A stretch of DNA of 64,000 nucleotides from Hoplostethus atlanticus (Eukaryota > Chordata > Actinopteri > Trachichthyiformes > Trachichthyidae), in contig JAXDDX010000056.1 in the NCBI GenBank assembly GCA_034670405.1, forward strand, positions 1,674,501 to 1,738,500, in the 5' to 3' direction. The notes under the pieces are model-generated. The model saw only the letters and a list, made by a program, of their open reading frames with translations. It had not been told where the DNA came from and searched no databases. Shown here one piece after another: positions 46,876 through 60,842 of the stretch (positions are counted from its first letter, which is position 1; each line of letters opens with the position of its first letter). The position numbers were made by a program, and so were the translations under genes.

Positions 46876-49800
46876 CACAAACGCACACACATAACTACTC
46901 TGTACAGGGGTTTGGAAAGACTGATAGCGTGTGTGTGTGTGTGTTTCACTGTTTAATGATGAGTAAAGGGCCAGTGAGGCGCAGGGGGCTAGTCCATTCC
47001 AGACTAGGTGAGCTGGTGGCCTGCCAAGAGATGATGCTGCGGTATTGGGAGACAGAGACAAGGCCCCTGGTGGCTTATAAACTCAGAGGCCTTGTGTCTG
47101 CAGTAATTAGCTACTTGTCCAAGCGAGGCTGCAAGGGGTCTGTCAGGGCCACTGCTAGTACTACTGTTTGTACCACAGCATCACAGAACTCAGATGACTG
47201 TAGCCCAAAAAAACGATGCAAAAAAAGAAAGATGATGCAGATAATGTGAGATAGTAAAAAAAAAAAAAGAATACACCAGCTATCCCGGTTTGGACCTGCA
47301 GTGGACACCAGACCAGCCAGGAGGAGTGAGAGTATTGCTTTGATAAAATACTGGATATTAAAGATGCATTATGGGTTGATGATGGATGCAAACAGACAGA
47401 CTGATCTATAATACACACCTGAAGGCTCCTCATCTCCTCTTCCTTCCTGCGACTCTTCTTCAGCAGCTCTGGAAGGAGAAAAATCATAGAGAAAGAAAAA
47501 AAAAACATTGCTCTGGATGCGTAGGGTTGGGATAGTACATGAGGTCAACGCTTCCAAGACAGCTGGACAGATGGAGGACCACCTTGACAGATAGACACAG
47601 TGACAGGCTCACTGAAGGACAGCAAAAAATCATCCAAGACCAAAATCATTTAAAAGTATCTAGGGTGCCTCAGACTTTTGCACAGTACTGTAGTTCCAGT
47701 AGCGATTTGGGTGTTGATTTTGGATTAGCGCCTTAGCATTTAATCACACCGGTCGTATAGGTGTTCACCGGGAATTTTATCAGAGCTGAGGATCACAGCC
47801 ATCGTTTCATAATGTAAGAAAATATCCATTGAGACAGACGAAGCAGCATGCCGAGCAGAGAATGTCTGAAACCAAACAGCAGCCTCTAAGTACTTCTCCA
47901 AACCCGTAAAGTTCAAGAGATTAGTGTCACTGCTGCTCCATTTGTCTCTCTTTCTGCCTCTCAGGCGGCTGGGAATGACACACAGACAGACACACATATG
48001 TGCGCACACACACACACTGCCTATCCCAGTCGGCCACCTAGGCACGAGCAAGTCACAACTAAGGAATAGTGGTGATCAAACCACCAACCACAACCCTCTG
48101 GCTTCAGCTAGACGGGATGAACCTACCACATAAATACCAGCTATTCAGATGTGACGGGGATAAACTACAAAACGATCGGTTCTTGCTGTCATACCGCTCA
48201 TTTGAGTGAATTTCCACAAAGGAGATTGATTCCTGTCTTTACTTCATGTGGTAAGCCACTGCTCACCAAATGCTTTCAGGAGTTCTTTTTGTTTTAGAAA
48301 GCGTCTTGTTCTGCAACAAAACATCAAGGGAATCATATTGAAATAACTGCATCTGTTGTGAAGCCCAGATTAGTCTTAGGCCTCATTACCGAGGAGATGC
48401 TACCTATCAGACACACACAGGGCTACTCCTGTCAAAGGGCTGACTGGGTCCAAACATAGAAGAGATGTCTGGAGATGAGGTCACATCATCAGGTTGCTGA
48501 GCTGGATGACGTAATGCCCTACACTACTATAACAGAACATACCGTACAATGACGGACAGCTGATATCTGTCTCCCTCTACAGCTTCTTCCATCTCCCTCT
48601 CTCTCTCTCTCCCTCTCTCTTAATGGAGCCCAAATTAGGCTCATTTCCCTGCATTGTTCAGATAAAAACAAGTTGTTCTTTGGCAGTCGCAACCAATTAG
48701 GAGAAATGAAGATAAAAAGACTGTGAGGAGGGGAGGGAATAACAAGTCCATTTACCAAGAACCGCCGAAGTCCCACAGTCAGTGTTCCCACACTGATTGG
48801 ACATCAAATTTAAGGACTTTTCCATGACTTTCGAGGTCTTGTTTGGTGAAATTCAAGCATTGAAAATTGCCATGTTTTGGGGTAAGACATCATAGAGGAC
48901 TAATTGTTGTTATGATCTTGTCAAGTCAAATCATGGTGAAAAACAAATACAGGGTTTTCCTCAGGATGTGAAGTGTTGCTCCTCTAGGACGGAGAGCGGT
49001 CCAGAGAGCTGAGGCACACTTTCGTCGCTACCTTTCTTCTCTGTGCTGAGGGAGTGCAGCAACGTCTCCTGTTTGTCCAGGCGCTGCAGCAGAGCGGCCT
49101 GCTCCGAGTCCCGGCTCTGCCTCAGAGCCTTCAGCTGATCCCTGGTCTGCTGATGCTGCTTCCTCAGCCGCCGTTCCCGCGTGTCTCGCTCCCGCACCTC
49201 CTCACACAGCCAGCGTAGCTTGGTCTGATTGGTCAAAAACAAAAAAACACACACACACAGACGTAATGATGTGAGGTCATTTTTTCCCCCCAAAATGTAT
49301 ATTTAGGAAATTTACTTTAATGTGACACAAAAGCCTGACATCTCATTGTGGGTGTCTCTACAAAACTGGGTCAAGGTGCTGCAGTGGTATCAACCTAGTA
49401 TATAATAATTCAAGTAATTCAAGTGTACACCCTTACAACACTCCTCTCTGAGCCTTGTTAATACTTATCAAACTGTCCGATACCATAAGAATACTACAAG
49501 TGAATCTTGTTTTCCCCCTCCATCTTCCCCCCTCATTCCTGCCCCAGCGAGCAGCTAGTGGATGTTTCTGGTTCAATCTCAGCTTACATTTTTTAAAAAG
49601 TGCCAAATCAAGTTGGTCATTATTTTGACAAAGCCATTTTGACTTTTCCGCCGTTATGCTCGCTTCAGCAAAGAGCACAGACGGAATGAGTGTCATAATA
49701 CTTTACAGAAAATACAGCGGCCCAAGCCAAGCGGAGCAGTGTGGCGTAGGAAGTCAATGGAACGGCTCCAAGGGGATGGAAATTATGTTTCAATGTTTCA

Positions 49801-50972
49801 CACAACCGTGTTTCATCCAGGAAAATTGATTGGTTAAATAGGCATCCAACTGTGGGAGATAATTACCTTTCCTCCTGTGTTTTGTTTTTGCACATGTACA
49901 GTAGATATACACTATGCTACTAACCACTGGTGCATTGTATCATTGTCGTATGCATCACTGCCATACCCATAAGCACAGTGTTCTGTCAAACACTTGGAAA
50001 GAGACCGGAGGGCAACTATTATTTCAAGGGAGAGGAGGATGAGGCCAAGTAGACAACAGGTTTAACCAAAACTGCATCTCACAATTTCATCAACAAAAAA
50101 AAACCAGACTCACTAAAATCAAAACACTCTGTTAACCATGGTAGCGGTGTGGACTCGCTGCTCACTCTCGCCGCTCAGGTGTGGAAAGTGGTTTCTTCCA
50201 CAATCTTTTCTTGGGAACACAGAGGGACCCAGATCTCAGAGAATACATTTGCTGCAGCGAGGGAAGAAAGCAGCGAGGAGCCCGACTGAATCTTACAGCT
50301 GCTGAAATATAGTGTGGCAGGAGTAGGTATGTGCACAATCTCCAAGTATTTATTGGTTGTAAAGACAGAACAACTCATTATTCTGTGTTATTGTTGCCTT
50401 TCATTAGTCTTTCATTTGGAATGAGCTCAGTGTCCATGGTAATTGCTTGATTTTGTCTTTCATTTCTATCCAGGAATATGAAGCCCCGCTAAAAGTTAGA
50501 TGAGAGAAAATCTGTAAAAGACTAAAAAAGCTGATTATGAAGCTCTCAAATGTATGACTGATTATGGGAATGATTCTTGGTGAGGATGCCCACACTGTTG
50601 GGATCATACCTTCGTCTCAGCTAGCCAGCGGTGAGGATCTTTCACTAAACCAGGTTTCTGGGAGATGGCCTGTTAAAAAAGAGACAGAGAAGACTGCAAA
50701 CGTCAGCTTTCTTGCCTTGATTAGCATGCAAAATATGTACTTCTATTCTGAAAGAAGTTCTGAAATACAAGAGAGAACAAGTGTAAGAGGTCTTGTAATT
50801 GCATTTGTGTATATATTGTGTATGTCAGTTGTCTACACAGACAATAGTTTATGAAAAGACAGAATCGGAGCAACAGAAACAAAAGAGAAAAAGTAAGAGA
50901 TTGGAAATGAGGATGGACACACACCAGAAAAAAACATCAGAAAAACAATATCTGTCCTAAACAACCTAAATT

Positions 50973-51005
<33 letters not shown>

Positions 51006-51126
51006 AACAGCCAATGACACAACACACACTCATGCACGCACACACCTACAGAGGTTGTGTGTGCCCTAAAAAATGAGCTACGGGAGTGTGTTCCATCCTT
51101 CATAGACAAGCCTGTCAGCATTAGCA

Positions 51127-51173
<47 letters not shown>

Positions 51174-54100
51174 CAAAACAATATACGAAACAGAATATAT
51201 ACAGAGCATCAAAACACACCACACACACATTGACATGTACAACCGCATAAACACAGACCCATGAACACACACAACATAAAAATAGACCCCACACACACGC
51301 ACACGCACGCACACACACACACACACACACACTCTGCCTTTTAAGTGCACCCTTGTGACACAGTGTTTGTGTGAAAAGAACGACAGAAGTGGAAAGCACA
51401 CAGCATGATTTTTTTTGGCCGCTTTCTGTCGCGTGCCTTGGCAAAAAAAAAATCCAGCACTGTTGCATAGTCACCGCACAGGTGTCAAACAACCTGTCAC
51501 TCAACACGAGATCCAAGTGAAGTGAATTTCCCAAGCTGTTGCCACGGCAGCTTAGGCTGCAACAATAGAGCACCGCCGCGCAACGGCTGCCGTCTTTGGG
51601 AGCGTACAACAGCATGGCAGAGCGTGCAACTGTGTGGGGAGATGCAACATGCCTCTATGCCTTTTGCTCTCTCTCGCTCTACTCTCTTTCCCAAACCATA
51701 AAAAAGGCAGCTCTGCACCAGTGGCAGACAAAAAAGGAGGAGGTGAAACTGTTGGAAAAGTAGACTGGGAGTTGAAAACGCTGTCTGCGCGGTTGGAGCG
51801 AAAGCAACAGCACCATTTTCTCAGCAGCACTGCAGTGGAACGCAAGTGCCACTGCTAATATTTGTGTGTGTACGTGTGTGTGTGTGCGTGTGTGTGTTTT
51901 TACAGTCGTAGCCACGTACGGCTGTTTGTTTGCTGACACCTCCAACTGAGAAAATAGAAAATAAAGGGAAGTTCAGAAAGGGGCACAAAGTGGAGATGAC
52001 GCTACACTAGGAGCTAGCGAAGAGATTGAGATTGCCCTGTTTATATTGCCATTGCCTTGATGTTAAACATTGCTGGCTCATACACCAGACTGACACCTGG
52101 TCTTGGTTTTTTTTAAAGAATATTTTGTGGCGTTTCTATTTAGTTAAACAGTTCACAGTGAAGTGAGACAGAAAAGATGGGAGTGAAAAACCCAGGCCGG
52201 ATTCAAACCCAGAATATTGCAGCTACACGGTAGCTTAGCCAGCTGAGCTACCAGGACGCCCCAGGAGAGAGGAAGACAGGACGGAGGAGAGGAAGGGAGC
52301 AGGCCTGGAGCAGGAAGCAACTGGTGCCATTCATCCCATAATACTTAACATTTATGCAGAGGCGTCCTCTACATGGGACCAGACTCATGGTCAGAAAGAA
52401 TGGGAATTAAGACAGCCAAGAAAATCTGACGTCAAAGTAGCTAACTAAGCTAGCTAACTAAGCTAGCTAACGTCAAGTAGCCAAACTATTGCTACTATTC
52501 AGATCATTTCAAAATATTTTACAGCCACTTTGACACTTGATTAAACTGCCAACATAAATTCCCAATGTTAATCTTCCACATGAAATGAGCATATTGGTCC
52601 AATGAAGTTTTTTTTTCACATTTAAAAGTTGAACTCTGAAATGTGCTACACTGTTTTACAACTTCCTCCAACACTGCTTCTCAGGAGCAGGAAGGAGGGC
52701 ATCATGAGCTAACTGAAACATAATGCACCCTTTAACTGTTAATGATTCCCCCCATTAGGCCAATCACTAGCAGAGTTTGACTTCTTTTCGACGTGACACA
52801 TTACAGATGAGGGGAGGCGTCGGCGTGGATGTCTGGCTACAGCGCTGCTGGACCAGATTGGGAAATCTATATGAGCAGATAAGAGCTGGCTGGGTTCATT
52901 AGCCTGGAGCACTGGAGGAAACTAGCTTTAAGCGCGTAGGGGGAAGAGGGGGGGCGGGGTGCCATGTGTGCGTTTTTGTGTACGTGTGTGGGTGTTTCAA
53001 ATAGGCAATACGTTGAAAATTAGGGGTATGTAGGAAAGTATGGAGAATAGAATTCAGTGTTCAGTATGTTGTGTATACTCTCTGCCATCTAAACGACTTG
53101 TGTGTGTTTATGTGTATGTACATTGCGTGCTGTTATCACAATACCAACATTTTGACGACAGTGGCAATACCAGGATCGTGGTTTCACTAAAACGATGCAA
53201 TGAAAACCATTAAAACAACACGTTGAAATAACACTTGGTTTTAGATGTTTTTCCTTTCTCTTTTTTCATAAAACACCAATAACACTTTTGAGGAGAGGAA
53301 CACTGAAACGTCAGGAAGTGTTTCGTTGGTCATATTGTGTCATTGAACAATTAAGCATCATGTTCTCACGTGGCAGATGCTAGCAGCAAAACAGCAGTCA
53401 GAACAGAGCGTAATTATCTACAGTGATCTAGAGCATGACTCACGTGAAATGCATGGTAAACTAAATGTGTGAGCCAATTAACACATCTGAAAAACCATTT
53501 ACATTAAAAGGAATGGGTTTTACAACGGCTTATAACATGTCAAAATCAGGTACCTAGGCGCTTTTTCAGCACTAGTACACTGCAATATTAATAAGCACTG
53601 TTCAGCCAACATATACACACAAACACAAACACATACAAAAGACACTCGAACACGTAAACTCATCTTCATACAAGTCTCTGCACTGCATATTGATCTGTAC
53701 CTGATCCATACGTTCCTACATACTTTCATACTTACCAACAGATAGAAACAATGTCTTTCACACACTTAAATCAATGTCATTTTCATATTTACAACAAGGT
53801 TCCAGTCGATGTGTTACATAGATGGAAAGCTTGCATTTTCTTATGTTTTACATTCAGCAGTAGATATCTTAGAGAATATAGACTTTTCTTGTTAGAACTG
53901 CACACACACAAGCCCAGAGATAGTGGACTGGTTACAAGCCCTGCCTCTTGGACCACAGACAGGCTATCCCTGCAGGTGTCTCCTCGGCCCTGGCTCTCTC
54001 TCACTGTCTCAGTAAAACTGCCCACTTTCTTCTCAAAAAAAAAAAAGAATGAAAATTAACACACACTCACTGCACATTCCCTATGTTTCTCTGCAGTTAC

Positions 54101-57100
54101 CTGCAGTTTGTCTTCACCGTCCCTGGCCAGGCTGCGGCAAGCTGTGTCTAGCTCCTCCCCCACAGAGGAAAGGAGCGCCTCTTGCTCCGCCTCCAGCCGT
54201 GACACCTTCTCCTCCAGTGTAACAAGCTCCGCCTCTGAACCGCGTTTCCGCTCCTCACCTGACCTGGCCTGAGGAGGTTGGGAGAGGGTTTGGTAGGGGG
54301 GGTGGACATTGTCATAATGAGAGCTGGAAAACATGCTACCAATTTCCTGTGTTTTCTTTTTCATGAAGACATTTGGAACTCACAAGACAGACAGTAAAGA
54401 CAGTGATCCCACCGGTATTCTCGGTAGAATTTTTTTATAGATGTGCGGAGCGAGAGTAATTTTAGTTTTGAGACCCAGCTTCGCTCCTGGGCACATTCCA
54501 GCATCAGTCCCAGTAGACATTTAAGAATGATATATGGACAACTGTAACTATACAGGCCTGCCAGCCAGCTCTGCTGACCGTCCCTCTTGTATCTCTATCT
54601 CTATCTCTATCTCTTCTTCTTCTTCTTCTTCTTCTTCTTCTTCTTCTTCTTCTTCTTCTTCTTCTTCTTCTTCTTCTTCTTCTTCTTCTTCTTCTTCTTC
54701 TTCTTCTTCTTCTTCTTCTTCTTCTTCTTCTTCTTCTTCTTCTTCTTCTTCTTCTTCTTCTTCTTCTTCTTCTTCTTCTTCTTCTTCAACAAAACTGGCG
54801 CTACAGCAATCAATATAATCTAAATAAATCTGCAATAAATCAATGTGTGAAGAATCTCTGCTTCACTGCAGCATATAGTCAAATCTGTTTGTATCAAAAA
54901 CTGTAAAACTAATCAAAAGCTAATTAAACTCCCACATTTTACATACAAATGACACCAAACTTCCTGAACGAACCACAGGGTTTTTGTTTTTTATTTCAAA
55001 AACTGAACCCACAGTGCATGAAAATGTAAGTTCTCCCTTAATCAATGTTGAATGTTTGTTCGGCAATTTTCTTCATTACAACAACACTAACAGGACTTAA
55101 CAGGTGTTAACCGATGTAGTTTCACTCAATACAATCATGCATACCCCCCTACTCCACCCAAGCACCCATAAAGCACTTGTTGTAGGCCAGATGGTGTACT
55201 TTATTGTATTAACATTTTTCTTGCAGTGGGGGGCGATTTTGAATTCAAATAAATGGTATAAAAGAATGTAAAGGAAACATTGGATCACACACATACTAGC
55301 AGACAGAGCCATTCATTTTCCTCTCACACAAACAGGTGTAGATTCCCCTTCTCCTCTGGCCTGCCCTGTCAATAGTTTCAGGGTCTCTACCGGGACACAG
55401 TCAATCGATATGGCCAAAGCACAGGAACCAACTGATCAGCGCTGCCCAGGGACCGTGAATCATTACCCTGACGCTGGAATAAACCACTCATGCTACATTA
55501 ATAAGGGTCCCTTTTTCTCCATTCACCTGCCTTCAAATCAATACATGGATCCCCGAAGAGCCTCTGCTGCTTATCAGGGGCCTGTCACTGTGGTGAACGG
55601 GGGTTCAATACTTCATCTGCTGTTGTAAAACTAAAACACCTGAGGCCATATTGAGCCCCTTAAAAATAGTGCTGATTCGGTACCACTTAACCTTTCGAGC
55701 CACGCAGTTTGCATGATCAGATGACCTTACCGGAGATCCTAGATCAGTGCTGCCATTTGGAAGGATACAGGGAAGCAAGGAAGCAAGATAGAAAGGAAGA
55801 AAAGCAATGCCCTTGCAGGCTGGGAGTGGTGCAAGTGTTTGATACTTCATAGTGCAGCTATAGGAGATTCTGTATTGGTGATTGGTTAAAACGTTTGAAT
55901 AAGTGCCAGGAGGTGTAGCTGGGCCCTCAGCCATTAATATCAAAGACTCCGGACTAAAAATATATTGGCTGGTTATCTGTGCTCAGCCAAATGTCAGTTT
56001 TGCTTTTCTCCTCATGAGCTATGTAAAGGCATCACAATCAGTAGCCCTGCAATGTAAGGTAAGTATATGTTTCTGGTTTTTGTTTGTCTTATTCTTTAAA
56101 TGCATTAGCTTTTGTATTTTTAGTTTGTCACAATTGACTGGAAGTGGCTTGCAGCTCTGCACCAATACTGTAAAACTTCTTCTTCTTCTTCTACTAATAG
56201 CAGAGGCATTTTATTGCTTTGACAATGGAGAGCAACTGGTGCCTATTAGACGCAGGCTATTATCTCTGACTGCATTTACTGGACGTTTCACATTATTCGA
56301 TATTACAGTCATTGTGTTTGCACAAACATGGCAAAGGAGGGCAGAGCTTACTTTGTCATCCTGTTCCTGTTTGAGTAGCCGGTACTTCCTGTGGAGAAGC
56401 ACATGCGCCTCTTCTTTGGTGCTCAGCTGCTCTGCCAGCTTGTCACACTCGTCCTTCATCCTGTCCAGCTTGATATACAGCGCCCTGCACAGCTCCTTGT
56501 CTGACGCTGCATCTGCCTAGTAGAGGGCGGATGGGTTTAAGGTACACAGGCAATAGTCTGAGATAATTAAGATCTATTTTGCCAGCAATTATGACCAATG
56601 GTGGTTTGTCAACTTTTTAAAATGGTATTCCTGCAATTTGGAGCCCTCGTGGAATAGACTAACGCAGGTTTCAGTTCAACCCGAGTCTATAATGGCAGAT
56701 TTAGGCCTTAGACATTAGGTTTCCATCTAGCATCATTACATTGCAAAACGGTACCAGCAACAATGACTAGGGTGTGAGAGAGACAGGGGAAGAGAAAATG
56801 GGAACATAGAACAGCTGGAAGTGGAGGGGGAAGAGAAACTAGAGATGGAAAATTGAAAATTGGAACTAGAGGGAAGGAGAGAGAGGGATTAAGAGAGAGA
56901 GAAGATACAGTGGAGGAGAAATCAAGAGTGAGAGGACAAGGATGAGAAAAGAAGAATATTTTAAGCTGATTTTTTTTTGACAGTTGAATATATATCAAAA
57001 TCGCAATATACAGCCTCTCGGCTATGCTGCACGGATATTGGGTGGGCTTCTTCAGGGACATCTGCAGCACCCGCAGGCTAGCTCTTAAAAACATTCCACC

Positions 57101-59085
57101 AAACGCCCTTGTCCTCAGCGCACTCCAAAATGACACCATTCCAATGAGCTATGTCAGATATTAATGCCATTCAGCGCAGCTAATAGCTAAACTGAACCAT
57201 ATCAGGGAGGAGCATGCCCCTTAAGAAACAATGTACCCATGGGGGATCATCACTGGAGATACGGGAAGGAGGGAGGGTGGGCGAGTACGTGGAGTGGAGT
57301 CCCCTATCTCCACCGCTGCCTTGATGAGACTTCTGGAGAGGATGGGGGTTTGATATCAGAGCCCTTTAAATATTCACGCTCGGGGCTTGGAAATGGCCGT
57401 GAGGATCCACGGGGCACCGCACACCATTAGGAGCTCAGCTATCCTTGCGTCACCCCTACACAGAGGACAGAGCCCCAGCCAACGAGGAAAATTACGCTAA
57501 ATGAGAATTTTGTCTGTGTCTCGCTGAGTCGGAAATATGCCAGATGTTTGGTGGCGGAGGCATGTTACCCTGTACTGAATTTGAAATATGTGCCAATGAT
57601 ACTCAAAATGTCAATTAGAGTGTGCCATGCTCTGTGATCCATGCCGTGGCAGACAGATAAAAAGAAAACCCTTTGGTTAGCTTCTGACCTTGACGTCTAA
57701 GTTAGACATTACAGCAGGTGTCACACATAATACATAAATCATGAGTTAAACAGTGCTCCTGGTATGATTTAGCTTTACGTTGCCCTTAAGCACAAAGCTT
57801 TCTCACAGGAGGACATTTACGAAGGGGCTCACCTTGACCTCCTTGATGTGTGCCTGCATCTCATCCCGCTCCTGCTGGCATAGCCTGAGCGTCTCCTGCA
57901 GCTTGCGTTCCTTCTTGGCCCTGCCATCCTCCGCCGTGGCCTTCAAGTTGTCCAGCTCCTTCTGGTGCACCTCTCTCTCTAGCTGCAGTTGCTGACCCAG
58001 CGACGTCCTCTCCTCCTGGGCCACGGTAAGCTTGGCCTGTCGCTCTGAGGCGCCCTTCTGGAGCTCCTTCCTGGAGCTCTCCTCCTCGGCCAGCCGCTGG
58101 GCTAGCTGGGCACGTGCTGAAGTCAGCTCCTTCAGGGCAGCCTGGAGCTCAGCCTGGGCCTCCTGTTCCCTCTGGGAGCGGCGGCTCTGGGTGTTGGCTT
58201 GCTCCTCCAGCCTTTGGTTCTCCTCCCTGAGCCGTGCCTGGAGGACAGCTTGACGCTGGGCCTCCTCCCCCAGGGCAGCCGAGGCCTCCCTTACCTAAGG
58301 TTAGGAGCGCTGTTATGATTTATAATCAACTCAGTTCCTACTATGGTTCTCCTTAACATTGAAGCTCTTTGATGACTTTCTTGCAGATTTTTTTGTTACA
58401 GAAAGTAGTGTTGGGTTAATTCACATATCAATCGTTTATTTGAACATCGCCAGAAAGCTCTAAATCAGTGGTCCTCAAATCCAGGCCTCGGGGTCCAGAG
58501 TACTGCTGGTTTTCTATTCTGCCAGGTAGTTTCCATTCTAGATGTCTAATCAGGGATTGATTAAGACCTGGGATGCCAGGTGAATGCAATTAACTTCCTG
58601 GTGGGAGAGAAAACCAGCAGCACTCTGGACCCCGAGGCCGGGATTTGAGGAACTCTGCAAAGAAACAAGTTAGTTAAAATAATTGGTCTTCCCACCACTA
58701 ACAGAAAGATTTCCAAGACCACTGCATACAACAGTCCCCTTTAGCTGTATGACAGCAAAAACTGATCACCCCACAGCCTATTGGTCCTATCACTTGTTGT
58801 AAACTATTGATTTTGTTGTCATCCCAATCGATTTGGAATTGTATTTCTGGATGTTCAACCCCCCGACCCTCACCTCCCTGGATTTCCTGCTCCAGGGACA
58901 GGTGGCGCTGGCGGTTCTCTGACAGGTCCACGTCCTTGCGGTGGAGCTCCTCTTCGCGCTGGGCCAAGCGGCCGAGGATCTCAGCGAGCTCCCTGCGGAC
59001 CGCCTCAGTCTGCTGGCTCAGCGCCTTCAGCTGGGCCTGGGAGCTCTCCTTCTCCTTGGTCACCTGCAGGGAGAAAGAGGGATAA

Positions 59086-59120
<35 letters not shown>

Positions 59121-60802
59121 TATGTAAGTAAAAGATAGGGAAGTGAAGAGTGAGAAGGGAAGAAGAGGAGGAAATGGTGTACAAAGAAGAACTCTCAGAA
59201 TAACGATGAGAGTGAGAGAACGGGAGACAGAGTGAAACATATGCAGTACCAGCTCCTGCACTGATAGCAAACCGCTAGCACTCAGCTGCCTGATAAGGGA
59301 CAATGGTCAGGTCTGTTCAAAGCAGATTGGTTCTAATACTCTGGCTTTGACTTGAATCTGCAAAGACTTTGCCGGAGCTCAGCGCCTAATCATTTAATTG
59401 AGCACTTAATTCTCCCTCCTAATTCATTAAGGGGGCAGAAATGATTCTGTAATTAATTCGCCTCACATCGAGTGTGCCAGGTGGGAGTCTGTCCGTCTGT
59501 CTGTGGGGCGGATGGCTGCGAGTTTGGAGGTGACTCATTCACTTCAAATGAAATGGGACGCACTGCGAGGTGACTTTCAAGCTAATAATAATAATAGGCA
59601 GTCATAAATTATTCAACTAAGGACAACCACTATAATATAAATAAAATAGTATTTAATAAGCTCTTCATCATTCATGCAACAATGACAAGGCCACATATAT
59701 AGATGGACAGACAATTCAGGAAAACTGACCAAAATATAGTGTCCGAGACAGTAAGAGTGTTGCCAGGTTACACGATGGATTGCTGCATCTTCTCTAGAAC
59801 TACTGTGAGAAGAGTCGGCTGCAAATGTGTATCAATGCCTTTGATAACATTGCAATGCACTGCAAAACTACCCATCTTAACAAGTCATGTAGTCTAGTGT
59901 CTTAACATTGTTTTCCTTAGAGCGGATGAAACAATAATCTGCTAATGGGGTGAGATCATTTACTTGCAGTTTTACAAAGAATAAGCAGATCAAAATAATG
60001 TCAGTTGATACAAGACAATTCTCTATTGATTTGCACAGGAAATAATTGAAATTTTCTCACCCTATTGGAAAAAAAATGTAATTTGTTTTGCAGGTCTTAA
60101 CACTAGACAGAACAATGTATTAAGATGGATATTATTTGCAATGTGGAAAGACACCCACGATTATAAAGGTCGGCGTTTGGCTGCTACTGCGAGCTCTAAC
60201 ATCACAAGTGGTGTAATGAATACATCTGCCTCCACCGACCTGCGTGGCCTTGTCGGTGTGGAGCTGAGCGTGGGCCTGGGCCTCCTCCAGATCCTTCTGC
60301 AGTCTCCTGCACTTCGCCCTCCACTGGCGCACAGCCTCTTGGGCCCTGGTCTTCAGCTGCTCCCTGCTCCTCGTGCTCTCCTGGAGCAGCGCCTCCGTCT
60401 CTCTGCGCTCCACCTGCCCTCGGCTCTGGGAGGATGAATGAGAAGAATAATGGATGAATAAGGCGCATTTTCATTCCTTGTCTAAATCAGCATTTCTCAA
60501 ACCATAGCTTGGGACGCACAATGTGCAATAGGATCTTCATATGACAACATTAGCTGTTCAGTTGTTTCTATGATGATTTCGTGAACCTGTGTTCCAGAGA
60601 GAGGACTTATTTGAGGCCATGGCATCCCCTACTGTAAATGTCTCATCCCCTGACGGATTATAATGTGACACAATAACCAATCAATATACCTGGATCTCCC
60701 TCAGCTGCTCCAGCATGCGTAGCTGCTGTTCCTCCCGCCTTGCAAGGTCCGATGACAATTCCTGGGATAAAGAAGGGAGGGGGGTTGTGGAAGTGGAAGT
60801 GT

Positions 60803-60842
<40 letters not shown>

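Larger units (their letters stand above)
41708..50609 (-). other. cep128: cep128 introns, exons q to j
   Basis: Apart from the exons and repeats listed, no further coding segment is visible. The part at about 45.5-45.75 kb (TAATTGAAGG, TAATTAATGATG words in unique sequence) could be a conserved noncoding element, but this needs alignment. Confidence 0.6.
50670..57832 (-). other. cep128: cep128 introns, exons j to g
   Basis: Introns of 3.4, 2.1 and 1.3 kb separated by exons i and h. They hold the SINE at 52.1 kb, the CTT tract at 54.6 kb, the tandem AGCTAACTA words near 52.44-52.47 kb and CA runs. No other gene is seen. Confidence 0.65.

Noticed and set aside
52191-52263. tRNA gene on the minus strand
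   Set aside because: A and B boxes are present, but the sequence continues into a SINE body and tail and lacks a proper cloverleaf end; called as a SINE head.
54534-54835. Long Ser, Phe, Glu and Lys homopolymer frames on both strands
   Set aside because: They are readings of the pure CTT/GAA repeat and not genes.
55903-56520. 205-codon open frame on plus
   Set aside because: Antisense across cep128 exon h and flanking intron; no domain and biased composition.
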